A stretch of 64,000 nt of DNA from assembly GCF_016808335.1 (NCBI RefSeq), contig NC_053138.1, positions 56,264,951 through 56,328,950 on the forward strand, written 5' to 3'. A program made the translations under genes and the position numbers. Shown piece after piece: positions 33,968-45,845 of this stretch (the first letter of the stretch is position 1; the number at the start of each line of letters is the position of its first letter). Source of the DNA: Panicum virgatum. Lineage: Eukaryota; Streptophyta; Magnoliopsida; Poales; Poaceae. Under the pieces are notes generated by a model, which saw only the letters and a list, made by a program, of their open reading frames with translations, ran no database searches and had not been told where the DNA came from.

Positions 33968-35271
33968 GTAGCTCTCCCAAGTGCCACGCTGGTTTTGCTT
34001 GATTATATTATTAGTCTTGCTTGCTTCTGGCGAGTATACAGGCACGGCCAAGCGCGGCTATTTGTATAGGCTTTGCTGGCGAAGACTTCATTTGAGGTCC
34101 ACCCTGAATTATTGTACAAGTGGATTTTTATTTTATTTTTTCTCCCAGAAGAAGAAGACTTCGTCAATTTGGGCGCAACGCCACGGGACCACTTACAGCG
34201 ACAGGCAACCGTGTCGGCACTCGACTAGGAGACATGACCGACGATATCTGACAATGTCTTCGTTGGAAGAAACAACCTTGATGTAATCCAGTTTGGTATA
34301 ACAATCTCAATGGAAATTGTTTTGAAAGACTTAGGGATGAAAATGTTCGGCAGAAGACACCATTAGTTTTATTTTTATAGTTTTTTCTAATAAAAAATGA
34401 TATGATATTATCGGAAATGACTATGACGCCAATATTTTTGATAATATCATAAACAAATCTATTTATCCAAAAACATAAATCAAAACGTATCTAATGATAT
34501 TTCAAAAACAATGAACAACGTCAAAATATAAAGCATAACACTAGTCATATAATTTTAAGTGACCTCCAGCATACACTCCAAAGTTCACCCTCCATAACTC
34601 TCCATTTGGCTATGCAGTATAAAAAGATTCCCCAGCCATATATTCCTTAAGACTTAAATGCACCACCAGCCATCCAATTTGTCTCGAGGTACCACTTAAG
34701 TCCACGAACTCACAAAATTAAAATTTGGCACCATAAACTTGTTAAGTTGTGTCACTTAGATCCATACCCTTTGAATATATGCAAAAGAGCCCTCCAAATA
34801 TGTTATCTTCTTCTTTTCGATCCCGGTGGCCTCCCCCTTAAAAAATAATAGAGACCGACATCCTCGACGATCTTCTCAATAAATTTGATTAAATTTAGCG
34901 TACATTCACTTAGGATAAACTTAGAAGTACTTGTATTAGAATGAAGGGAGCGTGATATTAGTTTTGAGTTAGGACTTAGGAGTGAAGCTCAGCACCTTCA
35001 TATTTTTTTCTTTAGGGAAATAGGAGGGGGCGCGCCCCTCTGCCGCCGGCGCCCAAGAGGAACCCCTTCCCGGCGGGATGTGTTTCATAGGATTTCTTTC
35101 GATTGCTGAATTATTTCGAATTTCAATTGCTGGTCTGCGAGCAGCATGTGTTTCATAGGATTTCTTTCAGCTACAACTTATCTCCTGTGAAGTCAATAGT
35201 ATAGTACAACTTAATCTACTTGCGATCCCACAGCATGACGTGCACAACCAATTTGGCGAAGAAGGGTGTCT
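33968..35271. other. Intergenic, and 3' flank of the first TMEM205-like gene
   Basis: No coding region. ATGTGTTTCATAGGATTTCTTTC occurs twice (about 35079 and 35145), a short direct duplication, likely in or just beyond the 3' UTR. Confidence 0.5.
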
Positions 35272-38200
35272 TCAAAGCTCAATCTTGCTGGCCAGGTACC
35301 AGGAGTGCATGGCCAGGCTGCCGAAGGACATGATGTTGGCCAGCGACGAGAGCCCGTGGATCATACCAAACTTCTTGTTCATCGCGGCGAGGGTAGGGTT
35401 GGATTTAACCACCTGCTGGTTCTTGGACCACCCGACCTCCTCGCCGATGCTCAGGTCCCGCTCGATCTTGTGCCTCTTCTTCATCATCTGCAATGAGCAA
35501 TCAACAATGTCAAGTAGGCCCACAACAGAGGATGTAGGTGCAGAAAAGGGTATGTCATAATTAGTCTGAAACTTGTTCCTGATTTTCTCTCATTTTAGTT
35601 CGATAGTGCAAAACTAGAAGCATTGTTCAATCAACATCCCCTATAAACAGACAGACATTGCATTAAAAAAAGCCTTTAGGATATGTTGGAACGTGAATGG
35701 ATTTTGGCACAAATTGATTATTAAAAAACATGGAATTAAAAAAATGTCTGGTACAGGGCACCCAGAGCTTGCTAAATGCATTTGCCTTACACAGGGTTCA
35801 CACAACATCCCTAAAATAACCATCATCCCAACATGGGATGAATATTTGGGGAAACCTTTCCATAAAGACATTACCATAATACAATCGACAAAAGAAACAT
35901 GGGGTTTGGCCACATAAAACATAGGATAAGAAGAAATTCGTCTGGTACAGGGCACCCTCTGCTTGTACACTACACAGATAAATAACCAATTACAACAACA
36001 ACAACAACAACAACAACAACATAGACTTTTTTCCCAAGCAAGTTGGGGTAGGCTAGAGATGAAACCCGAAAGAAATAAATTCAAGGTTCAGGCACATTGA
36101 TAGCTAATCTCCAAGCGCTCCTATCCAAAGCTATCTCTTTAGAGATATTCCAATCCTTAAGGTCTCTTTTAACCAACTCATCCCACGTCAGTTTAGGTCT
36201 ACCTCTACCCCTCTTTACATTATTGACCCGCTCAAGAACCCCATTACGCACCGGCGCCTCAGGAGGCCTTCGTTGGACATGTCCAAACCATCTCAGCTGA
36301 TGCTGAGCAAGTTTCTCCTCAATTGGTGCCACCCCGACCCTATCCCGAATAACTTCGTTCCGGACTCTATCCCTCCTTGTGTGCCCGCAAAACCACCGCA
36401 ACATCCGCATCTCTGCTACACTCAGTTGCTGCACATGTCGCCTTTTTGTAGGCCAACATTCAGCACCGTATAACATCGCCGGACGAATTGCTGTCCTATA
36501 GAATTATGATCCAAAAAAATGATAGGTGAAGTAACTGCATTATTATTATTTTATCTTATGCCAACTAACATTCACTCTATTGATCGTGTGACACAATGCA
36601 TTGTCATTTTGTCATCTAACACTATTCTGAATTCTAGTTTGAACCGCAAAATGATCAATGAAAATTTAACTGCTTCTTCCATCACAATAGTAAGGACTAC
36701 AGACTTGTATAGAATGTTTTTGATACATTGGCACCTTAACTTAAGCTTTAGAGAGTAGTGATAAAATCCAATGCCAAACCCATCTAGAAAGATTAATCAT
36801 ATGCTCCCTCAGTAGGACCAATCATATGCATCAGAAAAATAGACATTGTTGAATGAACTGAAAATGAATTAATCGTATGCTCCCTCAATAGGAAATATTG
36901 GATTAGCCACAGGGAAACTTTCCATAAGGCACAAACTATACTGCTGATGAGGAAAGAAATATGAGCAAGATTAGCCAAACATTGATTGTAAGAAAGCGCA
37001 TAAATATCACAAAACTATAATTATTCTGAGCAAAATGTCATAAAAGCACACATTTTATTATCTTTCACAAAGCCACACTTCTTTTGGGTTAGGTTTTGTT
37101 GTATTAATTTTGCAGAACTACACTTCTTTGCAACAAATTTTAATAAAACTACACTTTGAGCACCATGCTCCACATGACATACTCACACTGTCCATAATAT
37201 GCCATGTGAGCCTGGGCTGTTGAACCTAAAGAACACAATAAAAGAAGCTTCCCTGGTACCCTGTGCCTGCAAACTACACATTCGCAAAAAAGGATTCGAA
37301 CACCCCAATCAATTGCAAGAAATGATGAGTAAGACATTCCAGTGTCAATCTCAGTCATAGAACACTAGCTTGAATTCCAGCTTCAATAACGAAGTATTCA
37401 GTAAACAGAATTTTTTGTCATCGCAGCATTACAGAGTACCAACTGCTTAACACCTTAATTAATGCTTTGAATAGTGGTGATGAAACTTGACATGGAACCA
37501 TCTGTGCAATCATAAGTTGACAATACAGAACCACAACCATTGCTTTAGCATACCATTAAAGCTATTCAACAACATTATGGGCACAATCATTTGAGAACAG
37601 TGGTTTACCATAGCAACAACCACCATGTCCACAAAGTCATATTTGCATCAAAGAAAATATGCTTTAGAGCACCAACCAACACAAAATGATTCCATGTATT
37701 TTGCATGAATTTTTTTTTTTTGCCTATAACTCCTGTTTAGTTTAAAAAACTAAGAAAAACAGCGAAATCAATAATCTGAAGTTCAATTTGCTCATTGGAC
37801 GTTACACCATATGGCTGCAAACCAAACCAAGATTCTGAAACTTGGCTTTATAGTAGAGTAACATGAAACATTAATCTTTTAAGACTCGTGAAGTCCAGAA
37901 ACAAAGAGAACCCAATGCCTGGTATTACTACCTTCCAGCAACTGCCTAAGGTTGTTAGCTCAGTCGGTCTGGGCGCAACCGGCGGCACCCGCAGGTGGGG
38001 GGTTCGAACCCCCACCGGGGCGGATCCCCCCCCCCCTGCGGAAAAAAAAACCCCTCGCTGTGCTCTTGATGGCTTGGGCTGTGTAGTCAGCCTGGACCCG
38101 GCCCGGTGGGTAACGGTCCCAAGAACGTGGCGCCAGACCCAGTGGCTTGAGTGGTCAGCTTGGTCCCGGCCCGTTGGGTAACGGTCCCAGGAACGTGGCA

Positions 38201-41200
38201 CCAGACCCAAGATCAAGAGCCGGGGTTCGGGGGGTTTCTCGGCCGGGGTCAACTTGGCCTCTTCTTAATATAATGCCACGGGGGCGGTCTTTACCCCGCC
38301 CGGTCGAGTTTTTTTTTACCTTCCAGCAACTAGTTTGCTAGTATTAGCTTAAATGAAAGCTATCAGACTAACGTGAGTATGAGAACTACACAAAATTATT
38401 ATTAGTTCATTGACAATATAGATTTTGCACTCAATTTTCAATTATAAAACAGCACCAATTATTTTTACTATCTAATAAACTGTATAACAGATAAAGTACT
38501 ACTCAATTTCCTTTGAGTTAAGATTAGTTAATAGTGATGAATAACTTATTATTAATTTGTGTACACTCCTGCAATTGGGAAAACCCAGCAATCACAAATC
38601 CTAAATTCTTGTAGCATCTGTTCTCTTTGTAGCATGCTAACTTATACCAAGTAAACAGCATCCACTCAGTGTGTCGTGTGAGATGTTGTGATGTCGAGTT
38701 CTGTCATTTAATGTTTGGCTTGGACTCTAGAATAAATCATGAACTAAACTTATTAGTTACATGAAGAACCTATAATGGTAAATTGGTAATCTTCATCATA
38801 ATACCATAATAAACAATTAGACTTAAAACATGTTTCTCCTATTTCGACACCCATAGCCTAGGCTTCTCAGAATAGTGAAAAAATATTAATGTCATGCCAT
38901 ATATGGACTTATAACTGCATAGTGTAGAACCAGCACTGCACACTTGGCATTTAATGATGAAAACTATTGAACCACAACAATTGAGAAAGCACTTTAACAA
39001 CTGTGTATCGTAGCAACAACTAACAACAACAACAACAACAACAACATAGCCTTTTTTCCCAAGCAAGTTGGGGTAGGCTAGAGATGAAACCCGAAAGAAA
39101 TAAGTTCAAGGTTCAGGCACATTGATAGCTAGTCTCCAAGCGCTTCTATCCAAAGCTATCTCTTTAGAGATATTCCAATCCTTAAGGTCACTTTTAACCA
39201 ACTCCTCCCACGTCAGTTTAGGTCTACCTCTACCCCTCTTTACATTATCGACCCGCTCAAGAACCCCATTACGCACCGGCGCCTCATGAGGCCTTCGCTG
39301 GACATGTCCAAACCATCTCAGCCGATGCTGAGTAAGTTTCTCCTCAATTGGTGCCACCCCGACCCTATCCCGAATAACTTCGTTCCGGACTCTATCTCTC
39401 CTTGTGTGCCCGCAAAACCACCGCAACATCCGCATCTCTGCTACACTCAGTTGCTGCACATGTCGCCTTTTTGTAGGCCAACATTCAGCACCGTATAACA
39501 TCGCCGGACGAATTGCTGTCCTATAGAATTTGCCTTTTAGCTTTTGTGGCACCCTCTTGTCACAAAGGATGCCAGAAGCTTGCCGCCATTTCAACCAGCC
39601 AGCTGAAATTCTATGCCTAACATCTTCATCAATGTCGCCATCCTTTTGTAGCACCGATCCTAAATACCGAAAAGTATCCTTCTGGACCACCACTTGCCCA
39701 TCTAGACTAACGTCTCCCCCCTCATGCCTAGTCGCGCTGAAATCGCACATCATGTACTCGGTCTTGGTCCTACTAAGTCTGAATCCTTTCGACTCTAACG
39801 TGCGTCTCCACAGCTCTAACTTCCTATTAACCCCTGCCCTACTCTCGTCAACTAACACCACATCATCAGCAAAGAGCATACACCAAGGGATCTCACCTTG
39901 TATATCCCTTGTGACCTCATCCATCACTAAAGCAAATAAATAAGGACTCAATGCTGACCCCTGGTGTAGGCCTATGTTAATAGGAAAGTCAGTGGTGTTG
40001 CCATCACATGTTCGGACAAACGTCGTCGCATCCTTGTACATATCCTTAATGAGGGTAATGTACTTAGTTGGGACTTTGTGCTTCTCCAAAGCCCACCACA
40101 TGACATTTCTCGGTACCTTGTCATATGCCTTCTCAAGGTCAATGAAGACCATGTGCAAATCCTTCTTCTGCTCCCTATATCTCTCCATCAATTGTCGTAT
40201 TAAGAAAATCGCCTCCATGGTTGACCTTCCAGGCATGAACCCAAATTGATTTTGGGTCACACTTGTCACTCTTCTTAGGCGATGCTCGATAACCCTCTCC
40301 CAAATCTTCATCGTATGGCTCATCAGCTTAATTCCACGGTAGTTAGTACAACTTTGAACATCGCCCTTGTTTTTGAAGATAGGTACTAATATACTTCTCC
40401 TCCATTCTTCAGGCATCTTGTTTGACCGAAAAATGAGATTAAAAAGCTTAGTTAACCATACTATTGCTCTATCTCCTAGGCATCTCCACACCTCAATGGG
40501 AATACCATCAGGGCCCATCGCTTTACCTCTCTTCATCCTCTTCAAAGCCTCCCCGATCTCTGCCTCCTGAATTCTCCTCACAAAACGTCTGTTGGTATCG
40601 TCAAAAGAGTCATCTAACTCAAGGGTAGGGCTCTCACTCTCTCCATTAAACAACTTGTCGAAGTACTCTCTCCATCTATCCATGATCTCCTCATCCTTCA
40701 CTAGCAGTCGATCTGTCCCATCCTTAATGCATTTGATTTGGTTGATGTCCCTTGTCTTCCGCTCGCGGATCCTAGCCATCCTATAAATGTCCTTCTCCCC
40801 TTCTTTCGTGCCTAACCGCTGATACAGGTCATCATACGCCTTACCCTTTGCTACACTCACAGCTCGCTTTGCAACTCTCTTCGCTAATTTATAGCCCTCG
40901 ATGTTGGCTGCACTCTTGTCAAGATGGAGGCGCTTGAAACACTCCTTCTTCTCCTTAATAGCCCTTTGCACCTCGTCGTTCCACCACCAGGTGTCTTTCC
41001 CCTCCTGTTTGCCTCCCCTACTCACGCCAAACACCTCTGAGGCCACCTTCCGAACACATGTTGCCATCTTTAGCCACATGTCATCTGCGTCTTCTACTTC
41101 TTCCCAAGGCCCCTCACCTAGCATCCTTTCCTTAAACGCTTGTGCCGCTTCCCCTCTAAGCTTCCACCACTTTGTTCTCGCAATCTTGGCACATTTGTCC

Positions 41201-43021
41201 CGGTGGACACGTACCCGAAGACGAAAATCCGCCACCACAAGCTTGTGTTGAGGGACAACACACTCCCCAGGTATCACCTTACAATCTAAGCAATCACGTC
41301 TATCCTCCCTCCTAGTAAGGATAAAGTCGATCTGGCTCGAGTGTTGTCCACTACGAAACGTCACAAGATGGGATTCCCTCTTCTTAAACACGGTATTCGC
41401 TATCAACAAGTCGTAGGCTAACGCGAAGTTCAACACATCCTCCCCCTCTTGACTCCTGCTACCATACCCAAAACCCCCATGCACTCGCTCGAACCCTATA
41501 TTAGTCGCACCCACATTGCCGTTGAGATCTCCTATGAAGAGTTTCTCGCTAGTAGGCACGGTACTAACCATGCTATCTAGATCTTCCCAGAACTGCATCT
41601 TGGTGCTCTCACTAAGGCCTACCTGAGGGGCATAGGCACTGATCACATTCAAAACCGAATCTCCAACTACCAACCGGATTAGGATAATCCTGTCGCCTTG
41701 CCTTCTAACCTCTACGACTCTATCCTTAAGGCTCCTATCAATCAAGATGCCTACACCATTCCTACCCGGAGTTGCTCCCGTGTACCAAAGCTTGAAGCCA
41801 GTATCCTCAACCTCCTTCGCCTTCTGGCCCTTCCATTTAGTCTCCTGAACGCATAGAATATTTACACGCCTCCTAATTGCTACATCAACTAGCTCTCGCA
41901 ACTTACCCGTTAGGGACCCTACGTTCCAGCTACCTATACGAATCCTAGCAACAACTAACAATTACCATATTATACAAGGCATATTTGTCAAAAGAATTAG
42001 TTTTTTAGACTGCACATGATGCCATATGATTAGACAAGATACATTTGAGTGAAAAAAATAGCTTTGGGATGCACTAACGAGCACTAGATTACAGCTCCTA
42101 TTTTACTGAAGAGGTTATGCTCAAATAAATGCAATAACATAAAGGCTGCTCTTTTCATTAGGCTTTAGGCATCACGTAACATGTCAGCCCATCGAAATAG
42201 CTTTCTAGTAGCACAGCACAAGTCAGCTGACAACCCGATAGTATGACTTAACTGCTACTGATGAGCAACATATTCACAAGTAAAATGCAAACTTCTTCGG
42301 TCATATGAACTCTACAAACCATACTTCCACTATCACCATCACAAATCCTAGATTCTCATAGCATTCAGAAATAAGTGCCTTTTTAATTCGTCCTCTTAAA
42401 AAAAAAAGGAGGAGGAGGAAAGCGCTCACCTCGATGGTCATTGGGGTGAACACGAGCAAGTTGGAGAGGTTGCAGCCGAGCGCGGAAAGGAGGAATCCAA
42501 GCTGGTAGCGCTCCACTGTGGACGCCGTCTTCCACGGGTGGAGGTACGCGAAGGCGGCGACGGAGATGGCGGCGCAGGCGGAGATGAGCGTGAAGTATGC
42601 CGGGAACATCTTGCTCTGCAGGTTACCGAAGATGTGCCTCGGCAGGTTCCTACAAAGACCAAAGATTCAACACCACCACAACACACAACACCGCTCCAGT
42701 TCAATCAATCGATCGATTCTTGAACATCTTCCCCCTCACGATTACCAGTTCCTAAAATTGGGGGCAAGAAGAGGAAGGAGGAAGAAAGGTGGGATTTTTA
42801 TCCTCTTACGGACGGGAAGCTTACTTGAACATGATGATGCCGCCGATGAAGGTGGCCCAGAGGGCGGCGCCCCAGGAGGTGGCGAAGGAGAGGAGGTGGG
42901 CTAGCTTGGCGGCGGTAAGGGCCCCGGCGCCGGAGGGGGAGCCGAGGATGGCCACGGGGACGAAAAGGACACCCGCGGCGAAGAAGCACACCGCCGCCAG
43001 GAACCGCGTCGCCCACCCCAT
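35272..43021 (-). CDS. TMEM205-like (DUF4149) membrane protein, 210 aa, three exons, 6.9-kb intron
   Basis: Exons on the minus strand: 43021-42825 (197 nt), 42649-42430 (220 nt; acceptor TTTGTAG, donor GAG|GTGAGC) and 35487-35272 (216 nt; acceptor ATTGCAG, stop TGA). They total 633 nt, i.e. 210 residues. Exon 1 encodes a signal-like hydrophobic N-terminus and KLAHLLSFATSWGAALWATFIGG, the conserved DUF4149 start; exon 2 has NLPRHIFGNLQSKMFPAYF, another helix pair and NLLVFTPMTIE; exon 3 has MMKKRHKIER and a last hydrophobic region ending WYLASKIEL. Four membrane helices are likely. The human relative TMEM205 is tied to membrane trafficking and drug resistance; the plant role is not known. Intron 2 contains a SINE and two RTE LINEs. 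A second, diverged copy lies at 48050-50119. Confidence 0.85.
35993..36505 (-). mobile_element. 5'-truncated RTE-type LINE copy
   Basis: Matches the 3' end of the full copy at 39027-41945, in the same orientation: the last ~131 codons, the short 3' UTR and the (GTT)n tail (plus (CAA)n at 35993-36020). The match breaks off at 36505, inside the reverse-transcriptase ORF. About seven residues differ from the long copy over the shared C-terminus. Confidence 0.9.
36506..37943. other. Intron 2 sequence without further recognised features
   Basis: AT-rich intron of the first TMEM205-like gene. ATGCTCCCTCA(G/A)TAGGA occurs twice (about 36801 and 36878), a small duplication. Confidence 0.5.
37944..38317 (+). 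mobile_element. tRNA-derived SINE (374 bp) in intron 2
   Basis: The head has a pol III A box (TTAGCTCAGTCGGT) and B box (GGGTTCGAACCCC) with tRNA-like spacing; the tail ends in a T run. A 14-bp TSD ACCTTCCAGCAACT is at 37930-37943 and 38318-38331. The body has two ~67-bp units (TCAGCCTGGACCCGG... from 38085 and TCAGCTTGGTCCCGG... from 38152), each with GGGTAACGGTCCCA and GAACGTGGC. Confidence 0.9.
38332..39010. other. Intron 2 sequence, nothing recognised
   Basis: AT-rich intron with no coding region or terminal repeats. Confidence 0.5.
39027..41945 (-). mobile_element. RTE-type LINE (2919 bp) in intron 2, unbroken ORF
   Basis: A 16-bp TSD TAGCAACAACTAACAA is at 39011-39026 and 41946-41961. 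The minus-strand 3' end carries GCCTACCCCAACTTGCTTGG and a (GTT)n tail, the usual ending of plant RTE-type elements. The ORF is in the same orientation as the host gene, so it lies in the sense strand of the intron. Confidence 0.9.
39106..41945 (-). CDS. RTE endonuclease-reverse transcriptase ORF, no in-frame stop, 5' end missing
   Basis: About 946 codons without a stop or frameshift. The APE-type endonuclease has SWNVGS, CVQETKW, SAYAPQ, GDLNGN, QIDFIL and the final His of PQHKLVVADF. RT has AMGPDGIP, NYRGIKLMS, QFGFMPGRST, FIDLEKAYD and the active site FADDVV. The C-terminus has RMLRWFCG and RLRWFGHVQRRP, typical of RTE/BovB-like proteins. The reading frame crosses the 5' TSD border without an ATG; the first Met inside the element is ~115 codons in. 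So the copy is slightly 5'-truncated and has lost its start, but retains every catalytic motif. It could be translated only as a fusion or from an alternative start. Confidence 0.9.
41962..42429. other. Intron 2, proximal part
   Basis: Non-coding AT-rich intron up to the exon 2 donor at 42429. Nothing else recognised. Confidence 0.5.
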
Positions 43022-43737
43022 CGCCTCGACGCCGGTCGCCGCTGTAGGGAGGGGAGGGAGGATTTGGGAGCGGGTAGTTGGGGAATTGCGCAGCAGAGGA
43101 GATTGAAGAAAAATTTATCGTAGTTGGGATTGGGAGAGGAAGGGCTTGGTATGGTGGTAGATGGACTCAATGCTACTCGCACCTGTACAGAGGTTGTTGG
43201 TTTTTACAGTCTTTTCGATACAATTTTGACCATATTTATTTAACTAAAATAATACCTGAAAATATATTATGGGATTGCAAAATTCTTTCTCAATAAGCAT
43301 TTTGTATATTTTAAAATCAAGTATTTCTCGAAAGCTATGGATGGTTAATGTTTCAAAGACTTACCGGATATGATCAAAGCGTCAAAGTGTTTCTATCTTA
43401 GAGATACTTCAAAAATAATAATTTGTATAAAGGAATGTCCATCGGTAGTCTATAGCCCAGCTCATGATCCTTTTTTTTTTCACCACCCAAGTTCGCTTTA
43501 CAGAAAAAAAAATGAACGCTTGTTGGCAGCCCAGATGTGTAGCCTTGACGTGGTAAATCATACCTCACGAGTGGCATGTGCACAAAAGGGTTATACACAA
43601 TTTCTTAACCTTTATAAAAAAGAGAATTTATACTAATGTGTTAAAAACAACTAGTAAGATAATCATCCAAGTTGCGCATGCTCGAGAAGTGGAGATAAAT
43701 ATATATATTGCCATTACTGGCTTAACATCTATAATAA
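43022..43737. other. 5' flank of the first TMEM205-like gene
   Basis: The first ~130 bases are GC-rich and would be the 5' UTR on the minus strand. Beyond that the sequence is AT-rich. No clear TATA box chosen; no gene. Confidence 0.5.
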
Positions 43738-45220
43738 CTAGGTGATACCCTGCGCGTTGCTACAGGATTTCTTAAATTTAACATGAAATTTGAAAGTAGA
43801 AAAATTAAGATGATTGCATGGCAACATTCACAAAAAATTCGATGGAAAACATAAATAGATGGCTCTAGTGGACATTGATGTGGTATTTGATATAATAGGT
43901 TCCTATATGATGCGGATAACTTGCATGTTAAGAAAAATAGAGTTAACGACTTTAGTAGATGTCATCTATATAGGCTATATAGTTGATATGAATTTCACTT
44001 GCATGCTATTTTTTATCAAGATCTGGTAGAAATCGATAAACTAACATCAATAGAATATTTAATCACATTATAAAAGAATAGGTGCTCAAACAAATAGAGT
44101 ATGTATATGAGTCTTTACATTAATAAATTAAAGATTAAAAGTATTGCAAAAATAGAGTATGTATATGACTTTACGTTAATAGATTAAAGATTAAAAGTAT
44201 TGCACATAGTAGAGATCATATGGACATTTTCTTGTTTATTGAATCTCGTAAAAATCAATAAGCAAAAAGAAGAAACACCAATAAAATATTCTTTAATCAT
44301 ATTATAAAAGAATAGGTGCTCAAAGAAATAGAGTATGTATATGAGTCTTTACGTTAATAGATTAAAGATTAAAAGTATTGCAAAAATAGAGTATGTATAT
44401 GACTTTACGTTAATAGATTAAAAATTAAAAGTATTGCACATAATAGAGATCATATGAACATTTTCTTGTTTATTGAATCTTGTAAAAATCGATCAGCAAA
44501 ATGAAGAAACACCAATAGAATATTCGATCACATTATAGAAGAATAGGTGATAAAAATTAGCGTATATATATGATTTTACTTTAGTTAATTAAAGATTAAA
44601 AGTATTGCATATTGTAGAGATGACATGAATATTTTTTGTAATTAATAAGGTAGTTGAAAGTTAGTGGGACACTTAATGGAGAATGATGTGGACACCTTGC
44701 ATGAAAAGAGAATTAATTAGTGTGTGCTATCTATATAGGATATATAGATAAAGTGTCAATGAATTTCACACAGTATGCTGATCTACAATTTCTCTTAACT
44801 GCATGGTCATTTGAAATGATCGAATTCATATAAACATTGGTCCGCTCCCATGCCTTACTATTATTTGTTTTTTGAAATTATGCCTTACTATTATTATTTG
44901 ACACATGCGGCTTCCAATTCACTTCTTAATGCCACGGCTCCACTGCACGTGGTCTGCAAATTGTGCCTTGCTCGGTTGCTACGCGACTTGCTTAATGCCA
45001 TGACCACGTGAATATGACCGGAGCCAGAAATCAACCCAAGGAGGGGCCAGTTTCCACAACACCTGTACATATGGCAGCTGTTAAGTGGCGGACGAGTGGA
45101 GGCTAACAACGCGCACACGGCACACGTTATATATAGGAAGTGGCAGTCATTCAGTCAACTAGAACATTCAGCGCGCTTTGCGCGCCCTATATCATGATCC
45201 TAATATTAGATATAAAAAAT
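43738..45220 (-). mobile_element. Helitron-like sequence, 3' terminus at 43738 on the minus strand
   Basis: Reading the minus strand, hairpin CCTGT-AGCAACGC-GCAGG is followed by GTATCAC and CTAG then T (plus 43737-43766). That is the standard Helitron 3' end. The DNA to the right contains ~232-bp tandem repeats (44070-44540). Its 5' end (TC) was not located. On the plus strand a second hairpin GCGCGC-TTT-GCGCGC (45171-45185) followed by CTAAT (45200) may be the end of another element. No Rep/helicase gene is present. Confidence 0.45.
44045..44640 (+). repeat. ~232-bp tandem repeat, two full and one partial unit
   Basis: ATtAnAAGAATAGGTG occurs at about 44070, 44304 and 44535, each preceded by CAATAGAATATT-like and followed by AGAGTATGTATATGA and TTAAAGATTAAAAGTATTGCA blocks. 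The internal GAGTATGTATATGA sub-block also occurs twice within units 1 and 2. Confidence 0.8.
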
Positions 45221-45582
45221 ATCTATAGCAAAATAATAGCATATTCTGAGAATATAGCAAGTGTTTAGCTGCAGGTGTTTGTTTTTTCCAAGTTGACTAC
45301 TGCACCATGTACAAATTAATTAGCTGCAGGTGTTTGTTTTTTTTTCAAGTCGACTAAATACATCAAGGACAAGTCTAATAACATATTACATATGTTTTAC
45401 TTCTTATTGCGTATAAGAAAAAATTGGTAACTCAACATTCTGTACAATGCTCAAATATATGTTATCTAACCTGTTGGACATAAGCATAAGTATGTACGAT
45501 TTCCTTTTAAGAATAGCGAACGCCCATTATCAAGTAGTAGCTAACTTGAACAAGATGGGGGGGGGGGGTGTCACGAGTGCAC

Positions 45583-45845
45583 CACAGACTGAACGCAGTT
45601 CAGTTGATAAAGTTTCTTGTGGTGGAACCTGTCAGTTCAAATTTAAATTTTAAAATTTAACATAGGTGCTCATATTTTTTTGGATTATTCTAGAATTTAA
45701 CTGGCGCGATGAGTTTATCAATTTTGAGGATATGCCAACTCAGTCTTTCGTAGGTGCTCATAGAGATAGAATTGCACACGTATATCTATATGAGTGAGTG
45801 TACGCGTGTGTATAAATATTTGTGTCATTTTGAAAAAAATACACT
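45583..45845 (+). mobile_element. Degenerate grass SINE
   Basis: A tRNA-like head (CAGTTCAGTTGATAAAGTTTCTTG...GTCAGTTCAAATTT) precedes a body with AACTCAGTCTTTCGTAGGTGCTCATAGAGATAG and a TGAGTGAGTGTACGCGTGTGTATAAATATTTGTGTC tail. From memory this is the common Poaceae tRNA-related SINE with the GGTGCTCATAGGGGTAG motif. TSD not identified. Copies of its tail phrase recur at about 46070 and 46145. Confidence 0.6.

Noticed and set aside
35988..36506. AATTA as a TSD of the truncated RTE copy
   Set aside because: Only 5 bases and overlapping the element's own end; too short for a LINE TSD to be convincing.
37944..38020. tRNA gene
   Set aside because: The A and B boxes and GGTTCGAACCCC are clear, but a long non-tRNA body, T-rich tail and 14-bp TSD make it a SINE.
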